A stretch of DNA of 46,982 nucleotides from Paraplanobispora siamensis (GCF_016863175.1 NZ_BOOJ01000081.1:1-46982), one strand, 5' to 3'; positions 32,441 to 43,933 are shown, counted from the first letter of the stretch. A program made the numbers and translations. Notes: a model not told the origin generated them from the sequence alone.

Positions 32441-33763
32441 ATGGCGCCGAAAGGCCGGAGCGCCGGATGCGAAGGGCATGACGACCCGGCCGCGCTCATT
32501 CCGTGGCTGCTCGCGGAGCGCGCGGTCTCCCCGCTGTACCAGCCGATCGTCGACCTCTCCACGGGGAACATCGTCGGCGTCGAGGCGCTGGCGCGCGGCC
32601 CGGCCGGCTCGCCGCTGGAGTTCCCGGACGCCCTGTTCTCGGCGGCCGCCCGGGCCGGGATGATGCCGCTGCTGGACCAGCTGTGCGCCGCCCGGGCCAT
32701 GGAGATCGCCAGGGACGCCGGGGAGGGGGTGCCGCCGCTGCTCTTCTTCAACGCCGAACCGGCCGCGCTGAACCAGCCGTACACCCCCGACCTGCTGGCC
32801 GTGGTGCTCTCCGAGCGGCCGTACCGGGCCGTGCTGGAGTTCACCGAACGGGCCCTGGCCGACCACCCGGCGGCGCTGCTGAACATCGCCGCCGACGTGC
32901 AGTGGACCGGCGGGGCGCTCGCCCTGGACGACGTCGGCGCCGACCCCCTGTCGCTGGCCTTCCTGCCGCTCATCGAGCCGGAAATGATCAAACTGGACAT
33001 GCACCTGCTGCGCGACCCGTACGCGCCGGGCACCGTCGCGACCGCCGCGATCGTCGGCGCCCACGCCGAGCGCACCGGGGCGATGGTGCTCGCCGAGGGC
33101 ATCGAGAGCGAGCAGGACGTGGCGACCGCGCGGGCGCTCGGCGCCCGGTGGGGACAGGGCTGGCTGTTCGGGCGGCCCGGCCCGCTCGACGCGCTCGTCG
33201 GCCGGCCGGTGGACCGCCACGCCCAGCTGCGCCCGCCCCGGCCGAAACTGCACCTGCCCGACGGGACCCCGTTCGGCATCGCCGCGGTACGCAACCACAG
33301 CCGGACCGGGGACCAGTCGATGATCGACGCTCTCACCGGCTATCTGCTGTCGACGGCGGCCGAAGCCGGCTCGCACGCGGTGGTGCTCGGCGCGTACCCG
33401 GACCCGGCGGTCGGCCGGGCCTGGCTGCCCCGCCTGGCGTCGCTGGCCGACAGGGTGGCCTTCACCGGCGTCGTCGGCCCCGGACCGATCGCCGCCGCCC
33501 CGCATCCGGTGCGGATGGCGGTGGCGCCCGCCGGCGGCCCGGCCGCCACCGAGACGGTCCTGGCCGTGGTCGGCCCGCACACCGCGGCCGCCCTGTGCGC
33601 ACGGCCGGACCCGGACGACGGCGTGGACTTCGTCCTGACCCACGAGCCCGACCTGGTGCACGCGATCGCCCGCATGCTGATGCGGCGCCTGGACACCGCG
33701 GCCGAACGGCCGGCCCCAACCGTCATCGACCGGTGGGCCGACCCCGCCGCCGTGGCCAGGTGA
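32441..33763 (+). CDS. EAL-domain protein with C-terminal DICT-like domain
   Basis: A 440-residue cytoplasmic protein. The EAL domain (about 20-255) shows VEALARG (the EAL motif), FFNAEPAAL, LEFTERAL, ALDDVGADPLSLAFLPLIEPEMIKLD and AEGIESEQDV with GQGWLFGRP at the end. Most metal and catalytic residues (E, N, E, DD, K, E) appear to be present, so cyclic di-GMP hydrolysis is plausible. The C-terminal part (about 275-430, PFGIAAVRNHS, SHAVVLGAYPDP, DFVLTHEPDLVHAIA) resembles the DICT sensory domain. ATG 32441 has only a weak GGGG site; GTG 32399 is an alternative giving 14 more residues. No GGDEF partner is nearby. Confidence 0.85.
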   Translation: MAPKGRSAGCEGHDDPAALIPWLLAERAVSPLYQPIVDLSTGNIVGVEALARGPAGSPLEFPDALFSAAARAGMMPLLDQLCAARAMEIARDAGEGVPPLLFFNAEPAALNQPYTPDLLAVVLSERPYRAVLEFTERALADHPAALLNIAADVQWTGGALALDDVGADPLSLAFLPLIEPEMIKLDMHLLRDPYAPGTVATAAIVGAHAERTGAMVLAEGIESEQDVATARALGARWGQGWLFGRPGPLDALVGRPVDRHAQLRPPRPKLHLPDGTPFGIAAVRNHSRTGDQSMIDALTGYLLSTAAEAGSHAVVLGAYPDPAVGRAWLPRLASLADRVAFTGVVGPGPIAAAPHPVRMAVAPAGGPAATETVLAVVGPHTAAALCARPDPDDGVDFVLTHEPDLVHAIARMLMRRLDTAAERPAPTVIDRWADPAAVAR

Positions 33764-33858
33764 GCCACGGCTGCGCGAACGCCGGGTGAGCCACGACCGC
33801 GCGGAGACCGGTCACCGGGCCGGTGTCCCGGGCCGGGTTCGGGGCACCCACCGGCCGT

Positions 33859-34743
33859 TCACCCCGGGCCTCGCTCCGAGCTGACGAGGCTGTCGGGCGT
33901 CAGGCGCCAGTACCCGTACGGGTTGAAGAAGAAGCTCTCCTCCTCGTCGTGGCACGGATGCCTGCTCAGCAGCCACCGCGGGCCGTCGGGAGACAGGCGG
34001 AACCCCTCGCCGTCGGAGATCGCCATTGCCCGGTCCTCGGTCAGCAGGTAGAACGCCAGGTTGTCCATCAGCTCCACGGCGTCGCCGACCTGCTGCCCGG
34101 TCGGCCGCCCCGGGTCAGGCCAGTCGACCTCGAGCTCCACGTCGGGCGCGCCCAGCAGGTGCATGCCGCAGCTGCGGAGCAGGTTCGCGGAGGCGATCGG
34201 CCGTTTGACCCAGGCGTTGAACAGGACGATGGACAGTTCCGCCCAGTCCGTCGCCTCGGCCGCCCGATCCGCCAGGAGAAGCCACTGGTCCCGGCCGTGC
34301 GTCAGGCCGCTGCTCTCGTTCTTCACGGCCGTGGCGCCGGAGCGCAGCAGCGCGCCCGCCACCTCCAGGGTCCGCCGCGAGACGTCGAACACCTCGCTCC
34401 ACGCCCCTCCGGGCAGCTTGTAGCCGTGCTCCTCCCCGACCAGCACGCTCCGCCGCGGGTTGAACGCGATGTGCTGCGGCATCGGCGGCGAGAGCACGTA
34501 CACCACGGAGTCGTGGGTCCGCACGGCCTCCTCGTCGGATTCCTCGAAGGAGTCGTCCATCAGGCAGGCCTCGAACGACCTGGGCATCCGAGGGTCGTGG
34601 ACCCGTAGGAAGGCTTCGCGGTCGACGACGAAGCCGGGCCCGCCGGCTCTGCCGACGACCTCCTCCACCATGCGCGGGTCCAGGCCGGAGCCGAGCACGC
34701 AGAGCACATGCTGCGGAAGAATGTCGTAATTCTGATCGAACAT
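33859..34743 (-). CDS. Conserved hypothetical protein, DUF4261-like
   Basis: A 294-residue protein without signal peptide or membrane helices. It is Trp/Phe/acid-rich, with GATAVKNESSGLTHGRDQW and NPYGYWRLTPDSL as distinctive segments. It resembles DUF4261-type proteins, but I am not certain. ATG 34743 follows TTATAC by ten bases, and no ribosome site is seen, so a short-leader mRNA is possible. Composition is typical of neighbours. No operon partner is seen; the P450 gene is divergent. Function unknown. Confidence 0.7.
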   Translation of the reverse strand: MFDQNYDILPQHVLCVLGSGLDPRMVEEVVGRAGGPGFVVDREAFLRVHDPRMPRSFEACLMDDSFEESDEEAVRTHDSVVYVLSPPMPQHIAFNPRRSVLVGEEHGYKLPGGAWSEVFDVSRRTLEVAGALLRSGATAVKNESSGLTHGRDQWLLLADRAAEATDWAELSIVLFNAWVKRPIASANLLRSCGMHLLGAPDVELEVDWPDPGRPTGQQVGDAVELMDNLAFYLLTEDRAMAISDGEGFRLSPDGPRWLLSRHPCHDEEESFFFNPYGYWRLTPDSLVSSERGPG

Positions 34744-34856
34744 GTGCAGGACCGTATAAGGCGTACACCGTCCTGGAATCATCCGCCAGGATGACCCCGC
34801 CGCTCGCCGGAGCCTTGAGGTTCGCCGGGATCCGCCGCACTATGGGGCGGAACAAA

Positions 34857-34901
34857 GTTCTATAGGCGGGACTTCCACAGGCGAGAGTTCTACAGGCGGG
34901 A
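34857..34901. repeat. 15-bp tandem repeat in P450 leader
   Basis: Three imperfect 15-bp units (GTTCTATAGGCGGGA, CTTCCACAGGCGAGA, GTTCTACAGGCGGGA) end six bases before the P450 start codon. The last supplies its GGGAG ribosome site. Copy-number change would add extra ribosome-site-like sequences to the leader. Confidence 0.9.
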
Positions 34902-34907
34902 GCGGGC

Positions 34908-36152
34908 ATGACGGCCGGCACGCGGGACCACACCCTCCTGGAGCTGATCGGCGCGTTGATCGAACCGGCGGCTCGGCCCGACCCCTACCCGGTCTACGCC
35001 CGCATCCGGGAGCTGGGAGCCGCGACGCTGGACCTGCCCGTCTGGGAGACCCCCGGAGCCGTGATCTCCTCCTACCGGGAGTGCGAGGCGGTGCTGCGGG
35101 ATCCGCGGATGAGCAGCCAGCGCGGGCGCGACCGGAGGCTGGCCGACATGATGCCGCCCGGCGCGCCGTCCTCGGTGGGGCAGCGCTGGTTCCTCTCGCT
35201 CGATCCGCCGGACCACACGCGGCTGCGGCGGCTGGTCTCGGCGGCGTTCACGGCGCGGCGGATCGCCCGGCTCTCGGGGCGGATCGAGGAACTGGTCGAC
35301 GGGCTGCTGGACCGCGCCGCCGAGCGGGACCGGCCGTTCGACATCGTCGAGGATCTCGCCTATCCCCTGCCCATGACGGTGATCTGCGAGATGCTCGGCG
35401 TCCCGGCGGCCGACCACGAGCAGGTGCGCGAGTGGTCGTCCCGGCTGACCCGGCTGATCGACGGGTTCGGGGCCGGGCCGTCCGAGGAGTCCCTGGACGG
35501 CCTGCTCGCCCTGAACGTCTATCTGAACGAGCTGATCGCGGACCGCCAGGCGGACCCGGGCGACGACCTGATCTCCGAGCTGATCGCGGTCCGGGAGGGC
35601 GGCGACTCCCTCAGCCACGACGAACTCGTCTCCATCGTCGGCCTGCTCCTGGTCGCCGGGCACGAGACGACCGTGAACCTGATCGCCAACGGCGCGCTCG
35701 CCCTGCTGCGTCACCCGGCCTGCTTCGCCGAGCTGCGGGACGACCCCGCCCTGGCGGAGGCCGTGGTGGAGGAGACCCTGCGCTACGACCCGCCCGTGCA
35801 CATCACCGCCCGGGTGGCCACCGAGGACATGGAGCTGTCCGGCGTACGGCTCCGCCGGGGCGCCACGGTGGTCCTCCTGCTGGCCGCCGCGCACCGCGAC
35901 CCCGCCGAGGCCGAGAACCCCGACGTCTTCGACCCCCACCGCCCCGAGATCAGGCATCTGGCCTTCGGACTCGGCCCGCACTTCTGCCTGGGCGCCCCGC
36001 TGGCCCGCCTGGAGGCCCGCCTCGCCCTGACCCGCCTCACCCGGCGCCTCCCCGCACCGGTCCTGCTCCAGGACCCGCCCCCCTACCGCGAACACGTCAA
36101 CCTGCGAGGCCCCCGGAGCATCCCGGTGCCCCGCCCCGCACCCCCCGCCTGA
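34908..36152 (+). CDS. Cytochrome P450
   Basis: A 414-residue soluble bacterial P450. I-helix LLVAGHETTVNLIANG with the acid-alcohol pair (about residues 248-263), K-helix EETLRYDPP, and the haem-binding loop FGLGPHFCLGAPLAR with Cys 360. HTRLRRLVSAAFT at about residue 103 is the C-helix. It needs a ferredoxin and reductase from elsewhere. The substrate cannot be predicted; related CYP105/107 types hydroxylate polyketides or macrolides. The start at ATG 34908 follows three 15-bp repeats. No biosynthetic cluster is seen around it, so it may be a stand-alone detoxifier. Confidence 0.94.
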   Translation: MTAGTRDHTLLELIGALIEPAARPDPYPVYARIRELGAATLDLPVWETPGAVISSYRECEAVLRDPRMSSQRGRDRRLADMMPPGAPSSVGQRWFLSLDPPDHTRLRRLVSAAFTARRIARLSGRIEELVDGLLDRAAERDRPFDIVEDLAYPLPMTVICEMLGVPAADHEQVREWSSRLTRLIDGFGAGPSEESLDGLLALNVYLNELIADRQADPGDDLISELIAVREGGDSLSHDELVSIVGLLLVAGHETTVNLIANGALALLRHPACFAELRDDPALAEAVVEETLRYDPPVHITARVATEDMELSGVRLRRGATVVLLLAAAHRDPAEAENPDVFDPHRPEIRHLAFGLGPHFCLGAPLARLEARLALTRLTRRLPAPVLLQDPPPYREHVNLRGPRSIPVPRPAPPA

Positions 36153-36238
36153 TCGGGTTCTCCGCTCCGGCCGTCGGACGCATCGGACTGTCGGTCCGTC
36201 TCACTATCTTCGCCCCATGGAGTGCCTTGCCCCCGGAA

Positions 36239-36254
36239 CCTCTGACATCAGAGG
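36239..36254. promoter_or_regulatory. Palindrome CCTCTGA-CA-TCAGAGG
   Basis: Perfect 7-bp arms around CA lie 110 bp upstream of the UvrA-like gene. It may be an operator for that gene. No regulator gene is adjacent, and it does not resemble the actinobacterial LexA box. Confidence 0.5.
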
Positions 36255-36363
36255 CGCGACGCCCCGCCACCGGTGCATCGTGGGCGCATAGCGGATCTAT
36301 CAACCCGGGCGGACATGATGATCCCGGAACTCCTTACGGGCATCCCTAGCAGATGGAGACACG

Positions 36364-38757
<2,394 letters not shown>

Positions 38758-38788
38758 GCGCGGCCCTCGCCGGCCTGCCCGGCGCCGG

Positions 38789-39295
38789 TCAGGGTGTCGG
38801 CGAGGCCGTTCCCGGAGCGGGGATGCCGTAGTCGTCAGCCAGGCCGCACACCTGCGCCAGCCCGGCCGCCGCGGTCAGGAGCCTGCGGGCCTGGGCGGCG
38901 GCCTCCGCGCCGCCCGCCCGGGCGCCGGTGTACGCCTCCGCCGCCGCGATGCCCTGCTGGATGTGCTCCAGTGTCGGCTCGACCGCGGCGGGAGCGGCGT
39001 CGAGCAGGAGGGTGAGCCAGCGGGAGACCGGGGCGCCGGCGTCCAGGCCGCCCGCGTCGGAGTGCCGCGCGACCTCGCTGAGGAAAGCACGCAGGTCCGG
39101 GTCCTCGCAGGCCGACCCCGGCCCTGTCGCCGGGACCGGAGTGGGCGCCGGGACGGAGGACGGCGGCGCGGCGGACGAGGCCGGCGCCGTGGTCGGGACG
39201 GGGGCGACGGGCTGGGAGTCGGAGCAGCCCGCCGCGGCGAGGGCCAGAACGAGGGCCAGGCCTCGTGATGTCACGCGGTGTTTTCGATACGACAC
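38789..39295 (-). CDS. Putative lipoprotein
   Basis: A 168-residue exported protein with a lipobox: SRGLALVLALAAAGC|SDSQPV. A Pro/Ala/Ser/Thr-rich spacer (about 30-60) separates the lipid anchor from a helical domain (about 62-168) with two cysteines. GTG 39295 gives a normal basic n-region (SYRKHRVTSR); GTG 39274 is possible. No clear ribosome site. I do not recognise the domain. It converges on the UvrA-like gene with 31 bp between stops. Confidence 0.75.
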   Translation of the reverse strand: MSYRKHRVTSRGLALVLALAAAGCSDSQPVAPVPTTAPASSAAPPSSVPAPTPVPATGPGSACEDPDLRAFLSEVARHSDAGGLDAGAPVSRWLTLLLDAAPAAVEPTLEHIQQGIAAAEAYTGARAGGAEAAAQARRLLTAAAGLAQVCGLADDYGIPAPGTASPTP

Positions 39296-39824
39296 ATACG
39301 GTAGACGCAATGTGACGCCGCCCGGTTGCTCCGCAGCCCCGCGACAGCGGAAACACCCCGGCCTCCCCGCCCATCCGACGGTGGGCGTCCGCACCGGCAG
39401 ATGGGTCATCACTGCGGCGCCCGGCCTCAGTCCACGCCGCGCCGCCCCGGCGCCCAGAACGGTTTCACCACGGTGTCCCGGCGGGGCCGACCGCACTCGC
39501 CCACGGGTGACCCCGCACGGCCTGGCGGGTGCGCGCCTCACCGGCGGGGTGGGGGACGCCCGGTTCGCCGGGAAGGTTCAGCGAGCGGACTGCGGCCCGA
39601 TTCCACCTGCGCCCGGCCACGAGGCCCGGGACGGCCGGCGACGAAGGTGTGAGGCGCCTGTTGGAGGGCAGCCCGTTATCGCAGCTCAAGGCAGCCATGC
39701 AGGCGGTTGCCGGTCGGGGGTGGGCATGATGGCACAACGGCGTTCGGCGGCGCGGCGGTGCGGGGCTCGCGGGTTCCCCTCCCCCGCCGCGGCGCGATCG
39801 GTACGGCGCGGCTCGTCTTCCGTC
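39296..39824. other. Intergenic region without a supported gene
   Basis: About 530 bp between the lipoprotein and the carboxylate-amine ligase remnant. Open frames exist on both strands, but they are Arg/Pro-rich, lack ribosome sites and look like GC-driven artefacts. No operator, hairpin or repeat stands out. Confidence 0.5.
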
Positions 39825-40885
39825 ATGGAAGTACCGCCGATGGGGGTGGAGGAGGAGTTCTTCCTGCTGGAGCCGCACACCGGGCAGACGGTCCCGGCCG
39901 TGGAGCAGATCCTGGCCGGGATCGGTTCCCATGAGCTCCTGCAGCGGGAGATCGCGGCCTGCCAGATCGAGACGGCCACCCACCCGCACACCGACCTGGC
40001 CACGCTGCGGCGGCAGCTGACCGGCCTGCGCGCCGAGCTGGCCGGCGCGGCACGGCAGACGGGCTGCCGGCTGGTGGCCAGCGGCACGGCCCCGCTGGAG
40101 CACTCGGCCAACGACGCCCTCCTCACCGACGATCCCCGCTACCGGCGCATCGCCCACGCCTACGGCGCCACCTCCCGCGGCGAGAAATGCTGCGGCTGCC
40201 ACGTGCACATCGAGGTGCCCGACCGCGAGGAGGCGGTGCAGGTGGGCAACCATCTGCGACCCTGGCTGCCGACGCTGCTGGCGCTGACGGCCAACTCCCC
40301 CTTCACCGCCGGCGCCGACAGCGGGTATGCCAGCTGGCGGGCGATGACCTGGGGACGCTGGCCCAGCGCCGCCCTGCCGCCGTACCTGCAGGACGCCGCC
40401 GAGCACGAGACCGTCGTCGCATCGCTGATCGGCTCCGGCGCCATCCTGGATGAGGCGATGCTGTACTGGCTGGTACGGCCCTCCCATCACCTGCCCACGG
40501 TCGAGGTGCGGGTGGCCGACGTGTGCGCCACGGCCGCCGAGGCCGCCCTGTTCGCCGCGGTCGTGCGGGGGCTGGTGATGAGCGTGCTGAGCGACATCCG
40601 CGCCGGGCGGCCCGCGACGGGCTGGAGGGACAGGGGATGGAACCGGACTCGGCCCGCCTGGTCCCGGCCTGGCACCTGGTCGAGGACCTGCTCGCCCGCA
40701 TCACTCCGGCGCTGGAGACGGCCGGGGACCTGGGCACGGTCCGCGACGGGCTGGCCCGGCTGCGCGTTTCGGGCTCGGGGGCGGCCCGCCAGCGCGCGGT
40801 CTACGCCCAGCGGCGCGCCATGGGCGATGTGGTGGCGTGGCTGAGCCGCCGGAGCGCCGGTGAGATGGCCCTGGCCGTCCGCTGA
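39825..40885 (+). pseudogene. Frameshifted YbdK-type carboxylate-amine ligase
   Basis: The first 260 codons from ATG 39825 (or 39840, which has GGAAG upstream) match glutamate-cysteine ligase 2/YbdK: MGVEEEFFLL, QIETATHPH, GTAPLE, CCGCHVHIEVPDRE, VEVRVADVCAT. At 40605-40616 (GGGCGGCCCGCG) the frame breaks: IRAGRPA is followed by nonsense to 40844, while the true tail (ARDGLEGQG, RLVPAWHLVEDLL, GSGAARQRAVYA to VAWLSRR) continues in another frame to 40885. About 14 residues between AGRPA and AARDG are absent. These enzymes make gamma-glutamyl peptides. Probably inactive. Confidence 0.82.
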
Positions 40886-40954
40886 CCTCGGCGGACCCGT
40901 CGTCCTTTTGGTAAAACGGCATGTCGCCGGGGTGGGGTCGGATATCCGCGCGCC

Positions 40955-40960
40955 TAGCCT
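40955..40960 (+). promoter_or_regulatory. -10 element, leaderless M20 dipeptidase mRNA
   Basis: TAGCCT lies seven bases before ATG 40968, the distance at which transcription would start on the codon. No ribosome site is present and the -35 region is poor. Confidence 0.45.
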
Positions 40961-40967
40961 CATCGTT

Positions 40968-42428
40968 ATGACGGCAGATGGCGGTGATGAGGCGGTACGG
41001 CGGTTCCTGCGCGAGTGCCTGGAGGAGTTCCTGCGCGAGCTCGGTGACTGGGTGCGCATCGCCTCGGTCTCCTCCGAGCCCGAGCACGGCATGGACCTGC
41101 TGCGCTCGGCCAACTGGCTGACCGGCCGGCTGCGTGAGATCGGGTTCCCCTCGGTGGAGCTCTGGCAGACCGAAGACGGTGCCCCGGCGGTGCACGCCGC
41201 CTGGTGTGAGGCGCCGGGCGCGCCGACCGTGCTGGTCTACAGCCACCATGACGTGCGCGCCGTACGCACCGACGTCTGGGGCGAATCGCTGCCGTTCGAG
41301 CCGCAGGTGCGCGACGGCAAGATGTACGGCCGCGGCGCCTCCGACGCCAAGGGCCAGATCCTGGCCCACCTGTGGGGACTGCGCGCCCACCTGTCCGCCG
41401 ACGGCCGCGACGCGCCGCCGGTCAACCTCAAGCTGCTCATCGAGGGCGAGGAGGAGATCGGCTCCCCACACCTGGCCGCGCTGCTGGCCGACCACCGCGA
41501 CGAGCTCGACGCCGATCTGATCATGATGTCCGACACGCTGCTGTGGTCGCGGGAGGCGCCGGCGCTCTGCACCGGGCTGCGCGGCATGCTCAGCGCCAAG
41601 CTGGAGGTGTTCGGGCCGTACCGGGACATCCACAGCGGGACCGTCTCCGGAGTGGCGCCCAACCCGTGCGCCGAGCTGTGCAAGCTGCTGGCGCAGCTGT
41701 ACGACGAGCACGGCCGGGTGACACTGCCCGGCTTCTACGACCGGGTGATCGAGCTGTCCCCGCAGGAGCGTGATGCGATCAACGCCCTGCCCTACAGCGA
41801 CGAGGACTGGCTGGAGCGCACCGAGACCCGCACGGTCGGCGGCGAGGACGGCTACAGCGTGCTGGAGCGGGTCTGGACCCGCCCGGCGGCCGAGATCCTC
41901 GCCTTCATCGGCGGCGACCCCGACGGGCCCTCCCGGGGCGCGATCGCCTCGGTGGCCTCGGTGGACATGAACCTGCGGCTGGTGCCGGAGCAGAAGGCGG
42001 CCGAGGCGGCCGAGCAGCTGAAGAGGTGGGTCGCCGAGCGGATCAGCGACAAGGTCGTCTACGAGCTGAGCATCTCACTGGAGGCGGCCCAGGAGCCGTA
42101 CCGCACTCCACCGGACCATCCGGCGCTGGAGGCGCTGGGCCGGGCGATGGAGCGGGGCTTCGGCGCCCCGCTGGCCGGGCAGATGCGCAACGGCGGCGGC
42201 GGCCCGGCCAGCCTGCTGTCCGACGCCCTGGGAGCGCCGGTGATCTTCTTCGGCACCGGCCTGCCCCAGGACCGCTGGCACGACAGCGACGAGCGAGCCG
42301 ACATCGACACACTGCTCAAAGGCTCGGCCACGATGGCGTTCTTCTGGCCCGAACTCGCCGAGACCCTGACGGACGGGCAGGCCCGGCCCAGCCGGGCTCA
42401 AGCCGTTCGCAAGACGCCATCGCCATGA
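40968..42428 (+). CDS. M20-family metallopeptidase (dipeptidase-like)
   Basis: A 486-residue di-zinc peptidase. Metal and catalytic motifs in order: YSHHDVRAV (His ligand and Asp), YGRGASDAKGQ (bridging Asp), LIEGEEEIGSP (catalytic Glu and ligand), DTLLWSREAP (fourth ligand) and late FGTGLPQDRWHDSDER (His ligand). The lid domain (about 205-340) mediates dimerisation. It cleaves dipeptides or acylated amino acids in the cytoplasm. ATG 40968 is chosen over an upstream start because the fold begins there and a -10 element precedes it. Confidence 0.92.
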   Translation: MTADGGDEAVRRFLRECLEEFLRELGDWVRIASVSSEPEHGMDLLRSANWLTGRLREIGFPSVELWQTEDGAPAVHAAWCEAPGAPTVLVYSHHDVRAVRTDVWGESLPFEPQVRDGKMYGRGASDAKGQILAHLWGLRAHLSADGRDAPPVNLKLLIEGEEEIGSPHLAALLADHRDELDADLIMMSDTLLWSREAPALCTGLRGMLSAKLEVFGPYRDIHSGTVSGVAPNPCAELCKLLAQLYDEHGRVTLPGFYDRVIELSPQERDAINALPYSDEDWLERTETRTVGGEDGYSVLERVWTRPAAEILAFIGGDPDGPSRGAIASVASVDMNLRLVPEQKAAEAAEQLKRWVAERISDKVVYELSISLEAAQEPYRTPPDHPALEALGRAMERGFGAPLAGQMRNGGGGPASLLSDALGAPVIFFGTGLPQDRWHDSDERADIDTLLKGSATMAFFWPELAETLTDGQARPSRAQAVRKTPSP

Positions 42429-42435
42429 TCGCCGT

Positions 42436-42978
42436 ATGACCGGCAAGGTGACGACAGACCGCACAGGCACGGGTGACGGAACGGGCAAGAAGCCGACGGG
42501 CACGCGCGGCGAGACGGAGATCGGCTGGAAGGAGATCGGCCCGCTGCGCCTTCCCTGGCATCCGGCCTGGTGGCTGACGGCGTCGCTCGTCGTGGGGGCC
42601 GGGGTCGCGTTCGCGGCCGAGATCCCGAACGCCTCCGAATCGACCGCGACGGGGTTCGTCTCGCTCGCGCTGGCCCTCTACTTCTGGGGCTACGGCCAGT
42701 GGCGCCGCCGGTTCCATCCGGAGATCGCCTCCTCCTCCGCGCAGCACTGGCTGGTCCTGCTCTTCGGCCTGATCCTGGTACTGGTCCTGGCGCCCCTGGA
42801 GGCGGGAGAGGGCGGATGCGGCGGGCCCATCGGGACACTGATCCCCTGGTTCGGCGACAACCCGCCCGGCGACTGCGGCGACGCCCTGACCCAGCGGACG
42901 GCTCAGCTCGTCCTGCTCGGCCTGCTCGCCGTCCCCCTGGCGGTCTCGACGGCGATCAATCGCTCGCTCAGCGAGTAG
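42436..42978 (+). CDS. Small integral membrane protein
   Basis: A 180-residue protein. The hydrophilic, Thr/Gly/Lys-rich N-terminus (1-35) is followed by about four hydrophobic helices (about 44-62, 72-88, 104-121, 152-170). Between helices 3 and 4 is a loop with CGGPIGTLIPWFGDNPPGDCGD, two cysteines likely outside the membrane and perhaps disulfide-bonded. It starts eight bases after the M20 stop, so cotranscription is likely. I do not recognise the family. Confidence 0.7.
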   Translation: MTGKVTTDRTGTGDGTGKKPTGTRGETEIGWKEIGPLRLPWHPAWWLTASLVVGAGVAFAAEIPNASESTATGFVSLALALYFWGYGQWRRRFHPEIASSSAQHWLVLLFGLILVLVLAPLEAGEGGCGGPIGTLIPWFGDNPPGDCGDALTQRTAQLVLLGLLAVPLAVSTAINRSLSE

Positions 42979-43032
42979 CCCCGGAGGTTCCCGGTCCTCT
43001 CGTACGGGTTCGCGAGCCGCGATGCAGCAATA

Positions 43033-43094
43033 TGCAACCGATGGTTGCGCGATGACGGTCCTTCACATAGCCTGATATGCAACCAAAGGTTGCA
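43033..43094. promoter_or_regulatory. Two ArsR operators TGCAACC-N3-GGTTGCA
   Basis: Perfect TGCAACCAAAGGTTGCA (43078-43094) and near-perfect TGCAACCGATGGTTGCG (43033-43049) both follow ATA. The copies are 45 bp apart, just upstream of the SRPBCC-ArsR-SRPBCC operon. The second overlaps the region leading into the ribosome site. The ArsR protein of the operon is the probable binder. Confidence 0.85.
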
Positions 43095-43104
43095 GGAGGA
43101 TGTC

Positions 43105-43566
43105 ATGGAGTTCGGAACCATCGAGCGGGAGATCTACATCGAGGCGTCGCCGGAGATCGTCTTCGAGGTGGTCAGCAGTCCCGACCATCTCAGGCAGTGG
43201 TGGCCGGACGACGCCCGGTACGAGCCGACGCCCGGGTCGACGGGCGAGATCGTCTTCGGCGACCGCGACGCCGACGGGACGGTGGTGTCCTTCACCGTCG
43301 TCGACGCACGGCCGCCGCGGGTCTTCTCCTTCCGCTGGACGCACCCGGCCGGCGAGGTCGCGGCCGAGGGCAACTCGTTACTGGTCACCTTCGATCTGAC
43401 CCCGTCGGGCGGCGGGACGCTGCTCAAGATGACCGAGACCGGCTTCCGCGAGATGGGCTGGGAGGCCGCCCTCCTGGAGCAGCAGTACCGGGAGCACGTC
43501 ACCGGCTGGGACTTCTACCTGCCGCGGCTGACGCCGTACGTCGCGACGCTGCGGGTGCGGTCATGA
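43105..43566 (+). CDS. SRPBCC (AHSA1-like) domain protein
   Basis: A 153-residue START/SRPBCC fold, about the whole family domain. IEREIYIEASPEIVFEVVSSPDHLRQWWPDDARYEP is the typical first strand and helix; PRVFSFRWTHP and LVTFDLTPSGGGTLLKMTETGF continue the sheet. These bind hydrophobic small molecules. ATG 43105 has AGGAGG. Its stop overlaps the ArsR start (ATGA), giving translational coupling. Regulated through the two palindromes upstream. Confidence 0.9.
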   Translation: MEFGTIEREIYIEASPEIVFEVVSSPDHLRQWWPDDARYEPTPGSTGEIVFGDRDADGTVVSFTVVDARPPRVFSFRWTHPAGEVAAEGNSLLVTFDLTPSGGGTLLKMTETGFREMGWEAALLEQQYREHVTGWDFYLPRLTPYVATLRVRS

Positions 43567-43913
43567 GCACCGCGGCGGCCGAGACGGTCGACGACGACCT
43601 GTGGTCCGCGATCGGGGACCCGACCCGGCGCCGGATGCTCGACCTGCTGCTCATCGAGGGCGCCGGCACCGCGACCACGCTGAGCCGGGATCTGCCGGTC
43701 ACCCGCCAGGCGGTGGCCAAGCATCTCGGCGTCCTCGACCGGGCCGGCCTGGTACGGGCGACGCCGGCGGGCCGGGAGAAGCGCTACCAGGTGGACGAGG
43801 CCCAGCTCGCCCGCGCGGTGGCCCAGCTGGCATCGGTCGGGTCGGCGTGGGACGCCCGGCTGCAGCGCATCAAGCGGATCGCCGAGGCGATTCAGCGCAC
43901 CCAACAGGACTGA
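43563..43913 (+). CDS. ArsR-family regulator
   Basis: A 116-residue winged-helix repressor: DDDLWSAIGDPTRRRMLDLLLIEGAGTATTLSRDLPVTRQAVAKHLGVLDRAGLV with recognition helix TRQAVAKHL, then the wing RATPAGREKRYQ. It has no metal-binding Cys pair, as is usual for ArsR proteins paired with SRPBCC partners. It probably represses its own operon at TGCAACC-N3-GGTTGCA. Confidence 0.93.
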   Translation: MSTAAAETVDDDLWSAIGDPTRRRMLDLLLIEGAGTATTLSRDLPVTRQAVAKHLGVLDRAGLVRATPAGREKRYQVDEAQLARAVAQLASVGSAWDARLQRIKRIAEAIQRTQQD

Positions 43914-43933
43914 CGAGACCGAGGAGAGCCGAG

